From Roseomonas sp. (GTDB lineage: Bacteria; Pseudomonadota; Alphaproteobacteria; Acetobacterales; Acetobacteraceae), in NCBI GenBank assembly GCA_031180725.1, contig JAPSLO010000007.1:303033-367032 (forward strand): 64,000 nt of DNA. Reading direction: 5' to 3'. This document shows, in pieces, positions 40,278-50,606 of this stretch. Within the stretch, counting starts at the first letter, position 1; every line of letters begins with the position of its first letter. The notes beneath the pieces are model-generated. The model was not told the DNA's origin, searched no databases, and saw only the letters and a list, made by a program, of their open reading frames with translations. Position numbers and translations under genes: made by a program.

Positions 40278-42668
40278 TTGCGGAGACCTCTCCCAACAGT
40301 GGCCGAACAGCACGGGGCTGGCCCGCTCGTAGAGCCTGCACAAGGGTCAAAGGGCGTCGTGACTTTGAAAGTAACACCTGGCCTATCAGCGCTTGAGGTC
40401 TCGGAGCCGCACGACTTGGCCAATGAGGCACTATTCCAGGCACTCGGCGACAGCGCCTACGAGCTGGACCACGGATATCGATTCCTCACCTTTAATGCGG
40501 AGTGCGCCGCCTACTACGGCATTCCATCCGAAGCAGCTTTTGGCCGGCCAATCTGGGAGGTGCTGCCCGAAATCGTTGGCAGCTGGCTTGAGCCCTTCCT
40601 GCGCGAGGCTATGACGGTACGTCGGCCGGTGCGCGTCGAGCGGCCTGGCGTGATTCGCCCGGACCGCTGGATTGAGGTCACCGCCTTCCCGACCGCGCGC
40701 GGGCTCGGGGTTGCCTTCCGTGACCGCACCACTGAGCACCGTGCGGTCGAGGCGATTCGTGAGCGCGAAACGCGGCAAGCCTTCCTCCTGGCCCTGGAGG
40801 AGCGTCTGCGCGGTCTCGCCGATGCTGAAGATGCTATGGCTGCGGCCGCGGAGATGCTTGGCCAGCATCTCGCGGCGGCGCGCACTGGTTACGCCGAGGT
40901 AGACACCTCGGGCGAGACTCTGCGGGTTACTCGTGACTGGACGGATGGACGGGTTCCGAGGCGCACGGGGCAGACGCGCTCGCTCGACGCGTTCGGCCCG
41001 TCGGCCGCGGCCGTGTTGCGCGCGGGCGACGTACTCGTCGTGGAGGACTGCTGTGCGGATCCGCGAACTGCGGGCGAGGCAACCGCAGCAACCTGGGCAA
41101 GCATTGGCATCCGCGCGCTCGTGGTCGCACCCTTGGTTAAGGCGGGAGTTTTCACAGCATTCTTCTATGCCCATGAAACGTGCCCGCGGCGCTGGATTCC
41201 GGCAGAAGTGGGATTGGTCCGCGAGGTGGCTGAGCGCACCTGGGCGGCAGTCGAACGGGCGCGTGCCGAGGCTGAGCGCCGCGAAAGCGAAGCGCGACTT
41301 GCCCTTGCTGCTGAGGCGGCCGAGCTCGGCATTTGGGACTGGGACCTCACAACGAACCGCATTGTCTACTCTGCTCGCGCCAAGGTGATCTGCGGCTTTG
41401 ACCTAGATGGAGAGCCGACCTACGACGATGTCCGCCGAGCAACGCACCCCGAAGATTTCCCGGCCACCTCCGCCGCGGCTCAGCGAGCATTAGACCCAAC
41501 CCAGCGCGACTGCCCAGTTTACAACTACCGTGTAGTGCGACCGGACGGCACGATACGCCGCGTCCTAGCCCATGGAAGGGCGGTGTTTGAGCGGAGTGAC
41601 GGTCAGGAGCGCGCGGTGCGCTACGTCGGCACTCTGCAAGATGTGACAGAGCAGTGGGAAGCGGCGGAAGCGTTGCGCGAAAGCGAGGCACGCCTGCGTC
41701 TCGCTGTCGAGGCTGGCCGGATGGCTGTCTGGGAATACGACGTCGCGACCGACAGCGTGACTGGCTCGCCCGAGTTGAACCGGGTGCTTGGCTTTCCAGA
41801 AGACGCGAAGCCGAGCACCGAGGAGATGCGGGCACGCTACTGGCCGGGCGAGCACGAGCGAGTGCAGGCGATTGGTCAGGCGGCTCTCGCCCGTGGCGAG
41901 CGATTCTTTGAGGCTGAATACCGTTATGTCTGGCCCGACAGCTCAGTGCGCTGGCTGTTGACGCGCGCAGAGGTGCGCTTCGGTGCAGACGGAGCACCCG
42001 GTAAGGTCATCGGCGTCGTTCTCGACGTGACCGAACGCAAAGAGGCCGAGGAGCGCCAAGCGCTGTTGATGCGTGAGGTGGACCACCGCGCGAAGAACGC
42101 CCTGACGGTGGTGCAAGCGGCAGTGCGGCTGACGAGGGCGCCCGACCTGGATAGCTACAGATTGGCCATAGAGGGACGAGTGTCGGCGCTGGCGCGGGCG
42201 CAAACGCTGTTGGCTGGCGACCGCTGGCTAGGGGCTGACCTCCGGGCGCTGGTTGAGGGTGAACTGGCGACCTTTGTCGGGGACGGACAACGTGCCGTTC
42301 TCAACGGCCCGCGTGTTGCACTGCCGGCGCAGGCGGCGCAGCCGCTCGCGATGGCGGTCCACGAACTCGCGACCAACGCGGTAAAGTATGGTGCGCTCTC
42401 GATGCCCTCGGGTCGCGTTGGAATCTCTTGGAAGGTGGATGGTGGCGCGAAGCCGGTGCTGCGGCTTCGCTGGGTTGAGCGCGAGGGGCCACTCGTGGCC
42501 GCTCCCACCCGGCGCGGCTTTGGCTCGCGCGTGCTGGAGGGGACAATACAAGGCCAGCTTGGGGGTGCGTTGTCGCTCAAGTGGGAGGCGACCGGGCTTG
42601 TCTGCGAACTAGAATTGCCACTTGCATGTGCAGATCGCGAGATGGCCGATCCGGTAGTTGCGCAGTAA
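40278..42668 (+). CDS. Sensor histidine kinase with PAS-GAF-PAS-PAS and HWE kinase domains
   Basis: A 796-residue soluble sensor. Domain order by eye: PAS (about 45-150), GAF (about 175-335), two PAS domains (about 345-465 and 475-595, each closed by a P-D-G/G-V-V-x-D-V-T-E motif), then HWE kinase. The phosphorylated histidine lies in R-E-V-D-H-R-A-K-N, followed by the ATP region H-E-L-A-T-N-A-V-K-Y-G-A-L and W-x-E-R-E-G-P, with R-G-F-G-S-R near the end. No membrane segment is seen, so it probably senses a cytosolic cue such as light, redox or oxygen through PAS/GAF cofactors. The N-terminus is uncertain: TTG 40278 or GTG 40359. Confidence 0.85.
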   Translation: MRRPLPTVAEQHGAGPLVEPAQGSKGVVTLKVTPGLSALEVSEPHDLANEALFQALGDSAYELDHGYRFLTFNAECAAYYGIPSEAAFGRPIWEVLPEIVGSWLEPFLREAMTVRRPVRVERPGVIRPDRWIEVTAFPTARGLGVAFRDRTTEHRAVEAIRERETRQAFLLALEERLRGLADAEDAMAAAAEMLGQHLAAARTGYAEVDTSGETLRVTRDWTDGRVPRRTGQTRSLDAFGPSAAAVLRAGDVLVVEDCCADPRTAGEATAATWASIGIRALVVAPLVKAGVFTAFFYAHETCPRRWIPAEVGLVREVAERTWAAVERARAEAERRESEARLALAAEAAELGIWDWDLTTNRIVYSARAKVICGFDLDGEPTYDDVRRATHPEDFPATSAAAQRALDPTQRDCPVYNYRVVRPDGTIRRVLAHGRAVFERSDGQERAVRYVGTLQDVTEQWEAAEALRESEARLRLAVEAGRMAVWEYDVATDSVTGSPELNRVLGFPEDAKPSTEEMRARYWPGEHERVQAIGQAALARGERFFEAEYRYVWPDSSVRWLLTRAEVRFGADGAPGKVIGVVLDVTERKEAEERQALLMREVDHRAKNALTVVQAAVRLTRAPDLDSYRLAIEGRVSALARAQTLLAGDRWLGADLRALVEGELATFVGDGQRAVLNGPRVALPAQAAQPLAMAVHELATNAVKYGALSMPSGRVGISWKVDGGAKPVLRLRWVEREGPLVAAPTRRGFGSRVLEGTIQGQLGGALSLKWEATGLVCELELPLACADREMADPVVAQ

Positions 42669-42779
42669 GCCGTTCGGGATTTCCTGATCATACGGGTCCT
42701 ATGTGCGGCACAGAGCTTGCTCTGCCGTTTTCATGCTGGTGGCTTGGGGGGGCCGCTGAATGACGAGAGCCTGCTGCTT

Positions 42780-44192
42780 TCACGGCAGGTGGCCAGAGAT
42801 CGCGCGGCGGCCCGCCAAGCGGTGCCCACCGGTAGTAATGGCGAGTGCCAGCACGACCATCAGAGTAGCGAGGGCGAAGGTCACTCGCATGCCGCTCGCG
42901 ACCGCCTGCGCGCTGGCCTGGGTGGTGTCGGGCGCCGCCGAAGCCAGCGCGAAGACCGCGCCCATGGCCGAGGCCCCGGTGATGAGCCCGAGATTGCGGG
43001 AGAGGTTGAGCATGCCGGAGACCACGCCGCGCTGCTCCGGCGGGATGCCGCCCATGACAGCGGTGTTGTTGGCCGTCTGGAACAGCGCGTAGCCGGCGGT
43101 GACGACGACCAGCGGCGCGACATAGCCGGGGATGCCGAAGCGCGTGGGCAGCATCGACAGCGCCGCGGCGCCGCCCGCCATGCCGAGAAGCCCAAGGACG
43201 GTCAGCGGCCGCGTGCCGAAGCGGTCCACCAGGCGCCCTGAGGGAACACCGACCAGCGCCGCCACAGCCGGACCGGCCGACATGGTCAGGCCGACGACCG
43301 CTGCGCCGAGTCCGAGCCCCTGCGAGAGGTAGAAGGGCCCCACGACCAGCGTCGCCATCATCACCGTCGAGACCAGTGCGCCCGTCGCGAGGCCCGCGCC
43401 CAGGACGGGGTCGCGCAGCATCGCGAGGCGGATGAGGGGGAAGGGCGCCCGGCGCTCCGCACGTAGGAAGAGACCCGCCCCGAGCAGGGCGACCAGCAGC
43501 AGGACCGCGTTCAGCGTCCCGGAGCCGCCGCGACCGGCCGTCATGGCGAGCGCATAGGCCGCGAGGGTCAACGCCAGGAGCAGCGTGCCCAGCCGGTCGA
43601 ACTCCGCCAGGCCGGCTGCCCGCGGGCCGCGGTCGGCGGGCAGGTGCCGGAAGGCGAGGTGGAAGGCCAGGAGGCCGAGCGGCAGGTTGACGAGGAAGAG
43701 CGCCCGCCAGCCGAGCCCGGCGATCAGCACGCCGCCGAGCGTCGGGCCGAGCGCCGTGCCGATGGCGGACATGGTGCCGAGCAGCCCCATGGCGCCTCCC
43801 GCCCTGGCCCTCGGCACCGCCTCGGCGATCAGGGCGGTGGAGAGGGCCATCATGATGGCCGCGCCAAGGCCCTGCAGCGCCCTGGCGCCGATCAGCAGCG
43901 GGAGCGTCGGCGCAGCGCCGCATAGCGCCGAGGCCGCCGTGAACAGGGCTATGCCGGCGAGCAGCAGTCGCCGGCGCCCTATCAGGTCACCGAGGCGGCC
44001 GGCGCCGACGACCAGGGTGGTGCTGGCCAGGAGGTAACTCAGGACGATCCACTGGACCTGCGGGAAGGAGGCGCCGAAGGCGTCGCCCATGCTCGGCAGG
44101 CCGACATTGGCGATGCTGGTGCCGAGCGAGGCCATCAGCATGGGCAGGGACAGGCTGGCGAGGGCCCATCGGGCGGGCGGGGTGGGCGCCAT
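42780..44192 (-). CDS. DHA2-family MFS multidrug exporter
   Basis: A 470-residue protein with about 14 membrane segments. The MFS loop motif is G-R-L-G-D-L-I-G-R-R-R (about residues 68-78), motif C-like G-P-T-L-G-G-V-L lies in the fifth helix, and a second loop repeat, G-R-L-V-D-R-F-G-T-R, follows. This fits the proton-driven EmrB/QacA group. ATG 44192 with CAGGAG eight bases upstream is preferred over an earlier frame opening. It is divergent from a LysR gene, which probably controls it in response to its substrate. Confidence 0.88.
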   Translation of the reverse strand: MAPTPPARWALASLSLPMLMASLGTSIANVGLPSMGDAFGASFPQVQWIVLSYLLASTTLVVGAGRLGDLIGRRRLLLAGIALFTAASALCGAAPTLPLLIGARALQGLGAAIMMALSTALIAEAVPRARAGGAMGLLGTMSAIGTALGPTLGGVLIAGLGWRALFLVNLPLGLLAFHLAFRHLPADRGPRAAGLAEFDRLGTLLLALTLAAYALAMTAGRGGSGTLNAVLLLVALLGAGLFLRAERRAPFPLIRLAMLRDPVLGAGLATGALVSTVMMATLVVGPFYLSQGLGLGAAVVGLTMSAGPAVAALVGVPSGRLVDRFGTRPLTVLGLLGMAGGAAALSMLPTRFGIPGYVAPLVVVTAGYALFQTANNTAVMGGIPPEQRGVVSGMLNLSRNLGLITGASAMGAVFALASAAPDTTQASAQAVASGMRVTFALATLMVVLALAITTGGHRLAGRRAISGHLP

Positions 44193-44319
44193 CGGATGAC
44201 TCCTGGAGGGGGACCTCCCGCGAGGTAGGCCCGGACCAGACATGGCGGAATGCGCACGGGTTGCAGCTTATTCGTGCACGGGACGCCACATCACCCGCGC
44301 GTCCTGTTACGCTCGCCGC

Positions 44320-45216
44320 ATGTCGATGCCCGACCTCAACCTGCTCATCACGCTCGATGTCCTGCTGGCGGAGGGCAGCGTGGCGCGCGCGGCCCGGCGG
44401 CTGCGGCTCAGCCCATCGGCGATGAGCCGGGCGCTGGCGCGGCTGCGCGAGGCGACGGGCGACCCGTTGCTGGTCCGCGCCGGGCGGGCTCTCGTCCCCA
44501 CGCCACGTGCGCTCGAACTCCGGGAGCGAGTGGGCGGGCTGGTCCAGGAGGCGGTGGCGATCCTTCGCCCGGCCGATGCCCTGGACCTCTCGCGCCTGGT
44601 CCGCACATTCACGCTGCGGACCAGCGAGGGCTTCGTGGAGAATGTCGGGCCGGAGCTCATCGCGCGCATCGGCGCCGAGGCGCCTGGCGTGCGGCTTCGC
44701 TTCCTGACCAAGTCGGACCGGGAGAGCGTGCCGCTTCGCGACGGCTCCGTCGACCTCGAGACCGGCGTCGTCGGACAGGCGATGGGCCCGGAGATCCGCA
44801 CCCTCGTCCTGTTCCAGGACAGCTTTGTCGGCGTCGTGCGACCGGGCCATCCCTTGACCGAGGGGGAGGTAACGCCGGCCCGCTACGCAGCCGGCAGGCA
44901 CATCCTCGTCTCCCGCCGGGGCCTGGAGGAGGGGCCGGTGGACGCCGCCCTGGAGCCGCTCGGGTTGAGGCGGGAGATCGCCACGATGGCCGGCGGGTTC
45001 TCCGCCGCCCTGGCCCTGGCGCGACGCAGCGACCTGATCGCCACGGTGCCGGAGCGCCACACCGGATGCCTGCGGGCCGGGCTGCACAGCTTCCCGCTTC
45101 CGGTCGCGGTGCCGTCCGTCAGGCTGTCCCTGCTGTGGCATCCGCGCCTGGATGCGGATCCGGCGCATCGGTGGCTGCGCGCCCTGGTCCGGGACGCTTG
45201 CAACGCCTGGCGCTAG
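44320..45216 (+). CDS. LysR-family transcriptional regulator
   Basis: A 298-residue protein with an N-terminal winged helix-turn-helix (residues 3-62: L-N-L-L-I-T-L-D-V-L-L-A-E-G-S-V-A-R-A-A and L-S-P-S-A-M-S-R-A-L-A-R-L-R) and a LysR substrate domain. Two ATGs lie at 44320 and 44326; the first is used. The intergenic space to the exporter is 127 bases and should contain the operator. LysR proteins usually activate the divergent gene when bound to a small ligand, here presumably a compound exported by the neighbouring carrier. Confidence 0.9.
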   Translation: MSMPDLNLLITLDVLLAEGSVARAARRLRLSPSAMSRALARLREATGDPLLVRAGRALVPTPRALELRERVGGLVQEAVAILRPADALDLSRLVRTFTLRTSEGFVENVGPELIARIGAEAPGVRLRFLTKSDRESVPLRDGSVDLETGVVGQAMGPEIRTLVLFQDSFVGVVRPGHPLTEGEVTPARYAAGRHILVSRRGLEEGPVDAALEPLGLRREIATMAGGFSAALALARRSDLIATVPERHTGCLRAGLHSFPLPVAVPSVRLSLLWHPRLDADPAHRWLRALVRDACNAWR

Positions 45217-45265
45217 CGACCGCGGCGCGCCGCCCCTGGGGCGCCGCGCCCGTTGCGCAGCTGCC

Positions 45266-46258
45266 TCAGAGCGTCAGCCTGATGCCCGAACTCTCCACCA
45301 AGCGGCGCCAAGCGGGTGTGTCGCGCTGGACGAGCTCGGCTAGCGCGGCGGGGCTGTCACTCGTGACAGGCAGGAAGCCCATCTGCCGGAAGCGCGTGGC
45401 GAAATCAGGCTCCCGCATCACCCTGGTGATCGCCTCGAACTGCCGCTGCACGATCTCGGCGGGCGTGTTGGCGGGCGCCATGACCGCGTTCCAGGCGACC
45501 ATGTCGAGATCGCCGAGGCCGACGTCGCGGAAGTTCTGCATTCCAGGCACGCCGGGGATCAGCGGGAACTCCTCGGCCGAGGAGACGGCCAGGGCACGCA
45601 GCGTTCCATCCGCGATCTGCGGCAGGAGGATGGTCGGTACGTCGAACATCATGTCCACCGTGCCTGTCAGTGTGTCCTGGAGCGCCGGGCCACCACCACG
45701 ATAGGGCACGTGGATGATCTCCGCGCCGCCGAGCTTGCCGAGCGCCGAAATCAGCAGGTGACTGGTCGTCCCCGTGCCCGAGCTGGCGCCGCTCAGGCGG
45801 CCAGGATTAGCGCGCCCCCACCTGATCATGGCTGAGAGATCGGTCCAGCCGTTGCGCCGTGCGGTGTCGGCGTTCACCGCGCAGAGCGACACGCCCGAGG
45901 TGACCTGCGTCACCGGGACGAAGTCGCGGACGGGGTCATATGGCAGGCGGTCATAGAGGCTGGGGAAGACGCAGACGGCCGAGACGCCCAGGATGCCGAG
46001 CGTCGTTCCGTCAGGCGCGCTGTGCGCCAGGTTCTCCGCGCCGATCAGGCCGCCCGCGCCGCCCCGATTGTCCACCACCACAGTCTGTCCGCTGAGAAGC
46101 GGCGGGAGCCGATCCGCAAGCATGCGTCCGATCAGGTCGATGGCGCCGCCCGGCGCGAAGGGCACGATGATGCGCAGCGGGCGCTGCGACTCTGCCCGGG
46201 TGAGGGCCGGAGCGGAGAGGGCCACTGCAGTGCCGAGCCAGAGGTCACGTCTGCGCAT
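45266..46258 (-). CDS. TctC/Bug-family tripartite tricarboxylate transporter substrate-binding protein
   Basis: A 330-residue exported protein starting M-R-R-R-D-L-W-L-G with a signal peptide containing twin arginines. The family hallmarks are visible: R-I-I-V-P-F-A-P-G-G near residue 30, then N-R-G-G-A-G-G and the Y-D-P-V-R-D-F segment. Bug proteins bind carboxylates or similar ligands in the periplasm. No TctA/TctB genes sit next to it, so its transporter partner, if any, is elsewhere. It is convergent with the LysR gene. Confidence 0.88.
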   Translation of the reverse strand: MRRRDLWLGTAVALSAPALTRAESQRPLRIIVPFAPGGAIDLIGRMLADRLPPLLSGQTVVVDNRGGAGGLIGAENLAHSAPDGTTLGILGVSAVCVFPSLYDRLPYDPVRDFVPVTQVTSGVSLCAVNADTARRNGWTDLSAMIRWGRANPGRLSGASSGTGTTSHLLISALGKLGGAEIIHVPYRGGGPALQDTLTGTVDMMFDVPTILLPQIADGTLRALAVSSAEEFPLIPGVPGMQNFRDVGLGDLDMVAWNAVMAPANTPAEIVQRQFEAITRVMREPDFATRFRQMGFLPVTSDSPAALAELVQRDTPAWRRLVESSGIRLTL

Positions 46259-46508
46259 CTGCGGTCTTGCCCCATTCGCCTCGCGCGGCACCGGCTCGCG
46301 GCACCGCGGTCGGAACTGCAAGCGTCCGCGGGGCAGGAGCAGTTCACGCCGGGAGCGATCTAAGTGCGGAAATCAGCACCACTCCGTCAGGAGGAGGCAA
46401 GCAGGCGAAGCGGACAGATCCACCCACCTTGGCAGGGCGGGTCCAACATGGGCAAGGTAGGCAGTTCCGAGCCGCGAACGCCGTCCGGCCCCCTCCCGGA
46501 TCGGCTAA
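46259..46508. other. Intergenic region
   Basis: About 250 bases between divergent genes; upstream part is GC-rich and the last 60 bases (46505-46560) are AT-rich, so a promoter for the lipoprotein gene may lie there. No structure recognised. Confidence 0.35.
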
Positions 46509-47476
46509 ATGTGCTCGCAAATCGTAATTGTTTCGATTACATATCCATTTGGATATGGTTGGAGCTTTGACATTAGGCGGATCGTGCTCCTCGCATTCCC
46601 GCTGTTCGCCCTCGCGGCCTGCGGGCGGTACTACGAGGCGCTGACGTTCTCGCACGACGAGAGTGTGTCCGGGGTCGACGGCCCCTACCGCGCCATCCTC
46701 GTCGGTGGGCCTCCGTCCGGGCAGGCGCCGACAGCGGAGGAGCGCCGCGCAATGGACTTCTGCCGGCATGGCCCAGCCGCGCCTCCCGATCTTGCCTCGG
46801 CGGCGCTGACCGGAACTGTGGCTTCGGCAGTCGTCGGCGTCAGCTTCGATCTTATCACCGACGCGCTGGCCGAGCGCGTGGAGGAGATGGAGCGGCGGTC
46901 GAAGCGGACCGCCGCGCTGGCCGTGAACGCGAGTTCCCTGGACTTCGGCGCTCGTGATCTCGCCGGGCACTGCCTGTACTTGGAGCGCACCCGGCTCGAC
47001 GGGCCGGCTGACCAGCCGGTTTTCCGGACCGCGCTAAAGCCACTCCCACTGGCGAGGGATTCGTCTGGAAACCCAAGGGCGCCAGCATGTCGCAGGCTCG
47101 GGCCATAACCGCACGCGGCGGCGAGGTCGTCGTGGACATCGCGCTCAACACCGCGGTAGTGGCGCAGGTGAACGGCCGCAGCCAGCTGGTTTCCCTCGGA
47201 GACGCGGCAGTCCAGGTGAGGCTCCGCCCCGCCGGGACAAACCAGCCGCCGCACGACGTTCCGCCGCGAGAAATGGCCGAGCCTGGCCTCCTTCCGACCC
47301 CCAGCGTACCTCCCGGCCAGCGCGTGACGGGCGTGCTCACGGTGACCATCACCGAGACTGGCTCGGGCAGCTAGCTGTTCGCGAAAGCTCTGGATAGCGC
47401 CAAGGACAACCTTTCGGCGCTGTGCGGCTACGCCACCAGCTACGCGCAGACTTTCGGCGCCGCCGGGCGGCTTTGA
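46509..47476 (+). pseudogene. Lipoprotein gene broken by frameshift and stop
   Basis: The first frame holds a lipoprotein signal (I-V-L-L-A-F-P-L-F-A-L-A-A-C-G, with the lipobox Cys) and about 150 more residues. Near 47055 the frame must change to continue with G-F-V-W-K-P-K-G-A-S-M-S and V-V-V-D-I-A-L-N-T-A-V-V. That frame hits a TAG at 47374 but stays coding-like (K-A-L-D-S-A-K-D-N-L) to a TGA at 47476. Rejoined, it would be an outer-membrane lipoprotein of about 320 residues of unknown role. The true start is unclear: ATG 46509, or an unusual ATT just before R-R-I-V. Its end overlaps the start of the protease gene. Confidence 0.55.
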
Positions 47477-48420
47477 TGCGCCGCCGCGACCCCTCCGGAC
47501 GCAGGTGCCAGGCGTTTCGGGCTTCGGCCTGCACTGCAATCCTCCTGCCCCTCGTGCTCCTGGGAAGAGCGTTGCTCGCGCAGCCCGCGCAAGATCCACT
47601 ATCGGTGCTCCGCGGGCTGCCGCTCCCGCAAGAGCTCAGCGACGCCATCCGCCGCGACATAGCGACGCTCTCTCCGGACCGGGCGGCGGCTGCCGCGCTC
47701 GACCGGATCCGGCGTGACCTCGTGGCGCGTGGCGCGGTCGCCCCCCGCACCGCGTCGACGGCCATCGCGGGAAGCGCGGCGCGGCAAGCCATCGCCGCTG
47801 ACGACGCCGCCCGATCTTCTGCAATGGCGTGCCCAGCTCGGGCGGTCCGCTGTCGCTTCGGACATTTCCGCTTTGCCCGGCTTGGCTAACGCGCTGCCGG
47901 ACCGGGGGGTGCCCCCGACCGCATCGACCTTCTACGAGGCCCTGCTGCGCTCAAACCGTAGCAGCCCGGAGAGCCTGGACGTCTTCGGCGCGCGGGTGGC
48001 TTTCCGGACCGACTTCCCGGCGATGATCTTGCCGGGCCGGGCGGCCGAGGACGAGGGCGCGGCGCCGATTCCGGCCGGAACGGGCGGCGCGTCGGAACTC
48101 GGCGACCTGAACATCCTTTTCCCTGGCAACAGCGTGGCGAACCTCACAAACTGCGGGGTGCCGTTCAACGACATCGCGCGCACGACGCCGAATTGCCACG
48201 GTCTCCAGGACGGCCAGCGGTGCGAGACGTTCACGCGTTTCGGATTCGGCGAGGTCGCGAGGATCACGACTCGCGACAACGACGTCTGCACCGGTACCCT
48301 TATAGCCAGCCGATGGGTGCTCACCGCGGCGCACTGTGTGCTCAAGAGAATGTCGGCAGCACGGTTCGAGCGAATACCCGGGTCTCGCGACGGCCGAGGG
48401 GGATATCCGCCTGGCCGGGG
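47476..48420 (+). pseudogene. Trypsin-like serine protease, frameshifted and 3' truncated
   Basis: It starts at ATG 47476, overlapping the previous stop (TGATG). A signal peptide (A-I-L-L-P-L-V-L-L-G-R-A-L-L-A-Q) and about 110 residues of propeptide follow; the frame changes near 47800-47820. The second frame reaches the S1 protease start C-T-G-T-L-I-A-S-R-W-V-L-T-A-A-H-C, which holds the catalytic His. Soon after it ends against reversed aconitase DNA (about 48345-48420), so the Asp and Ser parts are missing. It cannot be an active protease as shown. Confidence 0.65.
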
Positions 48421-50598
48421 CAGCGGCGTGCCCTCAGCCGCGTAGCGGGCGGCGGCGTCGGGAACCTCCAGCACCTCGCCGGTCGGGATGTGGCGCGTGG
48501 TGCCGCCGCGGCGGTCGGAAAGGGCGTTCTCCAGTCGCGGATGCGCGAAGGCGCCCCGCAGCATCACCTCGTGGTTCGCGCGTCGCTGGCCATAGGCGGA
48601 GAGCTCCTCCACGCCCAGCGCACGCAGGTACCGCCCGGCGGGCGAGTCCGGCGGGATGGCGTTCACCGGCGAGATGTGGTCGGTGGTCACGCCATCGCCG
48701 AGCAGCAGCAGCGGCCGCGCGCCGAGGATGTCGGCAGCGGGGTCGAACTCCGGCAGGTCCAGGAAGGGCGGCCGGCGGATGTAGTGGCTGGCGGGATCCC
48801 AGGCGAAGCGTGCGGCGCCGGCGCCGGGCAGCGCCGCCCAGCGCTCGTCGGCGGCGAAGAGGTCGGCATAGGCGGCCGTGTAGCCAGCGGGCGTCAGCAG
48901 GCGCCGCGCGAGCGCCGCGACCTCCTCCGCCACCGGCCAGATGTCGCGCAGGAACACCGGTGCGCCGTCGCGGCCCTTGCCGAGCGGCTCGCGCGTCAGG
49001 TCGTGCGCCGTCGTGCCGGCCAGCGCATAGGCGACGACCAGCGGCGGCGAGGCGAGCCAGGCGAAGCGCGCAGCAGGATGGATGCGGCCCTCGAAGTTGC
49101 GGTTGCCGGAGAGCACGGCGCAGGCGGCGATTCCCGCTTCGGCGATGGCCGCCTCCACGCCCGGCATGAGCGGGCCCGAATTGCCGGAGCAGGTCGCGCA
49201 GCCGAAGCCCGCCAGGTGGAAGCCGAGCGCGTCCAGGTCGCGCTGCAGCCCGCTCTCGGCGAGGTAGCGCGCAACGACGCGCGAGCCCGGCGTCAGCGAT
49301 GCCTTCACCCAGGGCGGCACCGCAAGCCCGCGCGCGACGGCATTGCGCGCCAGAAGCCCCGCGCGAAGCATCACATCGGGGTTGGAGGTGTTGGTGCAGG
49401 AGGTGATGGCGGCGATCACCACGGCGCCATCCGGGATCGGCCCTGCCCTGCTTTCCGAGACGGCGCGGTGGGTGGCCGGCACATCGGCCAGTGCGACGCG
49501 TTCATGCGGGCGACGCGGGCCGGCGAGGCTCGGGCCGATGCTGCCGAGATCGAGCTCCACCACCCGCGCGAAGCACGGCTCCGCCGCGCCCGCCTCGCGC
49601 CAGAGGCTGCCGGCACGGGCATGGTCCTCCACGAGGCGTGCATCGCGGCCGGTCAGCGCCAAGTAGTCGCAGGTGGCGCGGTCCACCGGAAAGAAGGCGC
49701 AGGTCGCGCCATATTCCGGCGCCATGTTCGCCAGCGTCGCGCGGTCCGCCACGCCTAGGCTGGCATCCAGCGCCGGCCCGGTGAACTCCACGAAGCGCTC
49801 CACCACGCCCGCGCGGCGCAGCGCCTGGCCCAGAGTCAGCACGAGGTCGGTCGCCGTCGCGCCGGCGGGCAGTCGGCCCGTCAGGCGCACGCCCACCACC
49901 TCCGGCAGGGTGATGACGAGCGGCAGGCCGAGCAGTGCGGCCTCGGCCTCGATCCCGCCGACGCCCCAGCCCAGCACGCCGAGGCCGTTCACCATGGTGG
50001 TGTGGCTGTCCGTGCCGACCAGCGTCTCTGGGAAGACCAGCCCGACCCGTTCCATCGCGACCCCCGCCAGGTGCTCGACCGCGACCTGGTGCAGGATGCC
50101 GGCGCCCGGCGGCGCGACGCGGAAATTGGTCAGGGCGCCCTCGGCCCAGCGCAGGAAGGCGTAGCGCTCCGCGTTCCGCGCGTATTCCCGCGCGACATTG
50201 GCTTCCATGGCGCCGGGATGCCCGGCCTCATCCACCACCAGCGAGTGGTCCACGACCAGGTCGGCCGGCACCACCGGGTTCACACGCGTCGCGTCACCGC
50301 CGCGCGACGCCACGGCGTCACGCAACGCGGCGAGATCCACCAGCGCCGGGATGCCCGCGAAGTCCTGCAGCAGCACGCGAGAGGGGCGGAAGGGGATGCC
50401 GCGCTCCGGCGTCTCGCCGCGGCCGAGGGCGAGCAGGGCGGCGATGTCGGCCTGCTCCGCCCCGCCGCGCAGCAGGTTGTCCAACAGGACGCGCAGCGAG
50501 AAGGGCAGCGTGGCAAGCGCCGGCCCCGCCACGGCGGCGAGGTCGGCGCAGGCGAGGTCGCGCCCGCCCGAGGCGAAGCGCCGCAGCGGGAGCGTCAT
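47932..50598 (-). pseudogene. acnA: Aconitate hydratase A, C-terminal domain lost
   Basis: From ATG 50598 the protein follows AcnA closely, with the [4Fe-4S] ligands in S-C-T-N-T-S-N-P and F-G-C-A-T-C-S-G-N-S-G, the linker and the start of the swivelling domain (I-P-T-G-E-V-L-E-V...R-Y-A-A-E-G-T-P-L). At about 48420 similarity ends and the frame runs into the antisense of the trypsin-like gene down to 47932. About 150 residues of domain 4, which carry part of the active site, are therefore missing, so normal aconitase activity is unlikely. It may be a second copy replaced in the cell by another aconitase. It is followed upstream by a RidA gene in the same operon. Confidence 0.8.
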
Positions 50599-50606
50599 GG
50601 CGTGCT

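Noticed and set aside
44250..45704. Long plus-strand frame overlapping the LysR gene
   Set aside because: It is out of frame with the LysR HTH and shows Gly/Arg/Pro-rich low-complexity translation; LysR is clearly the real gene.
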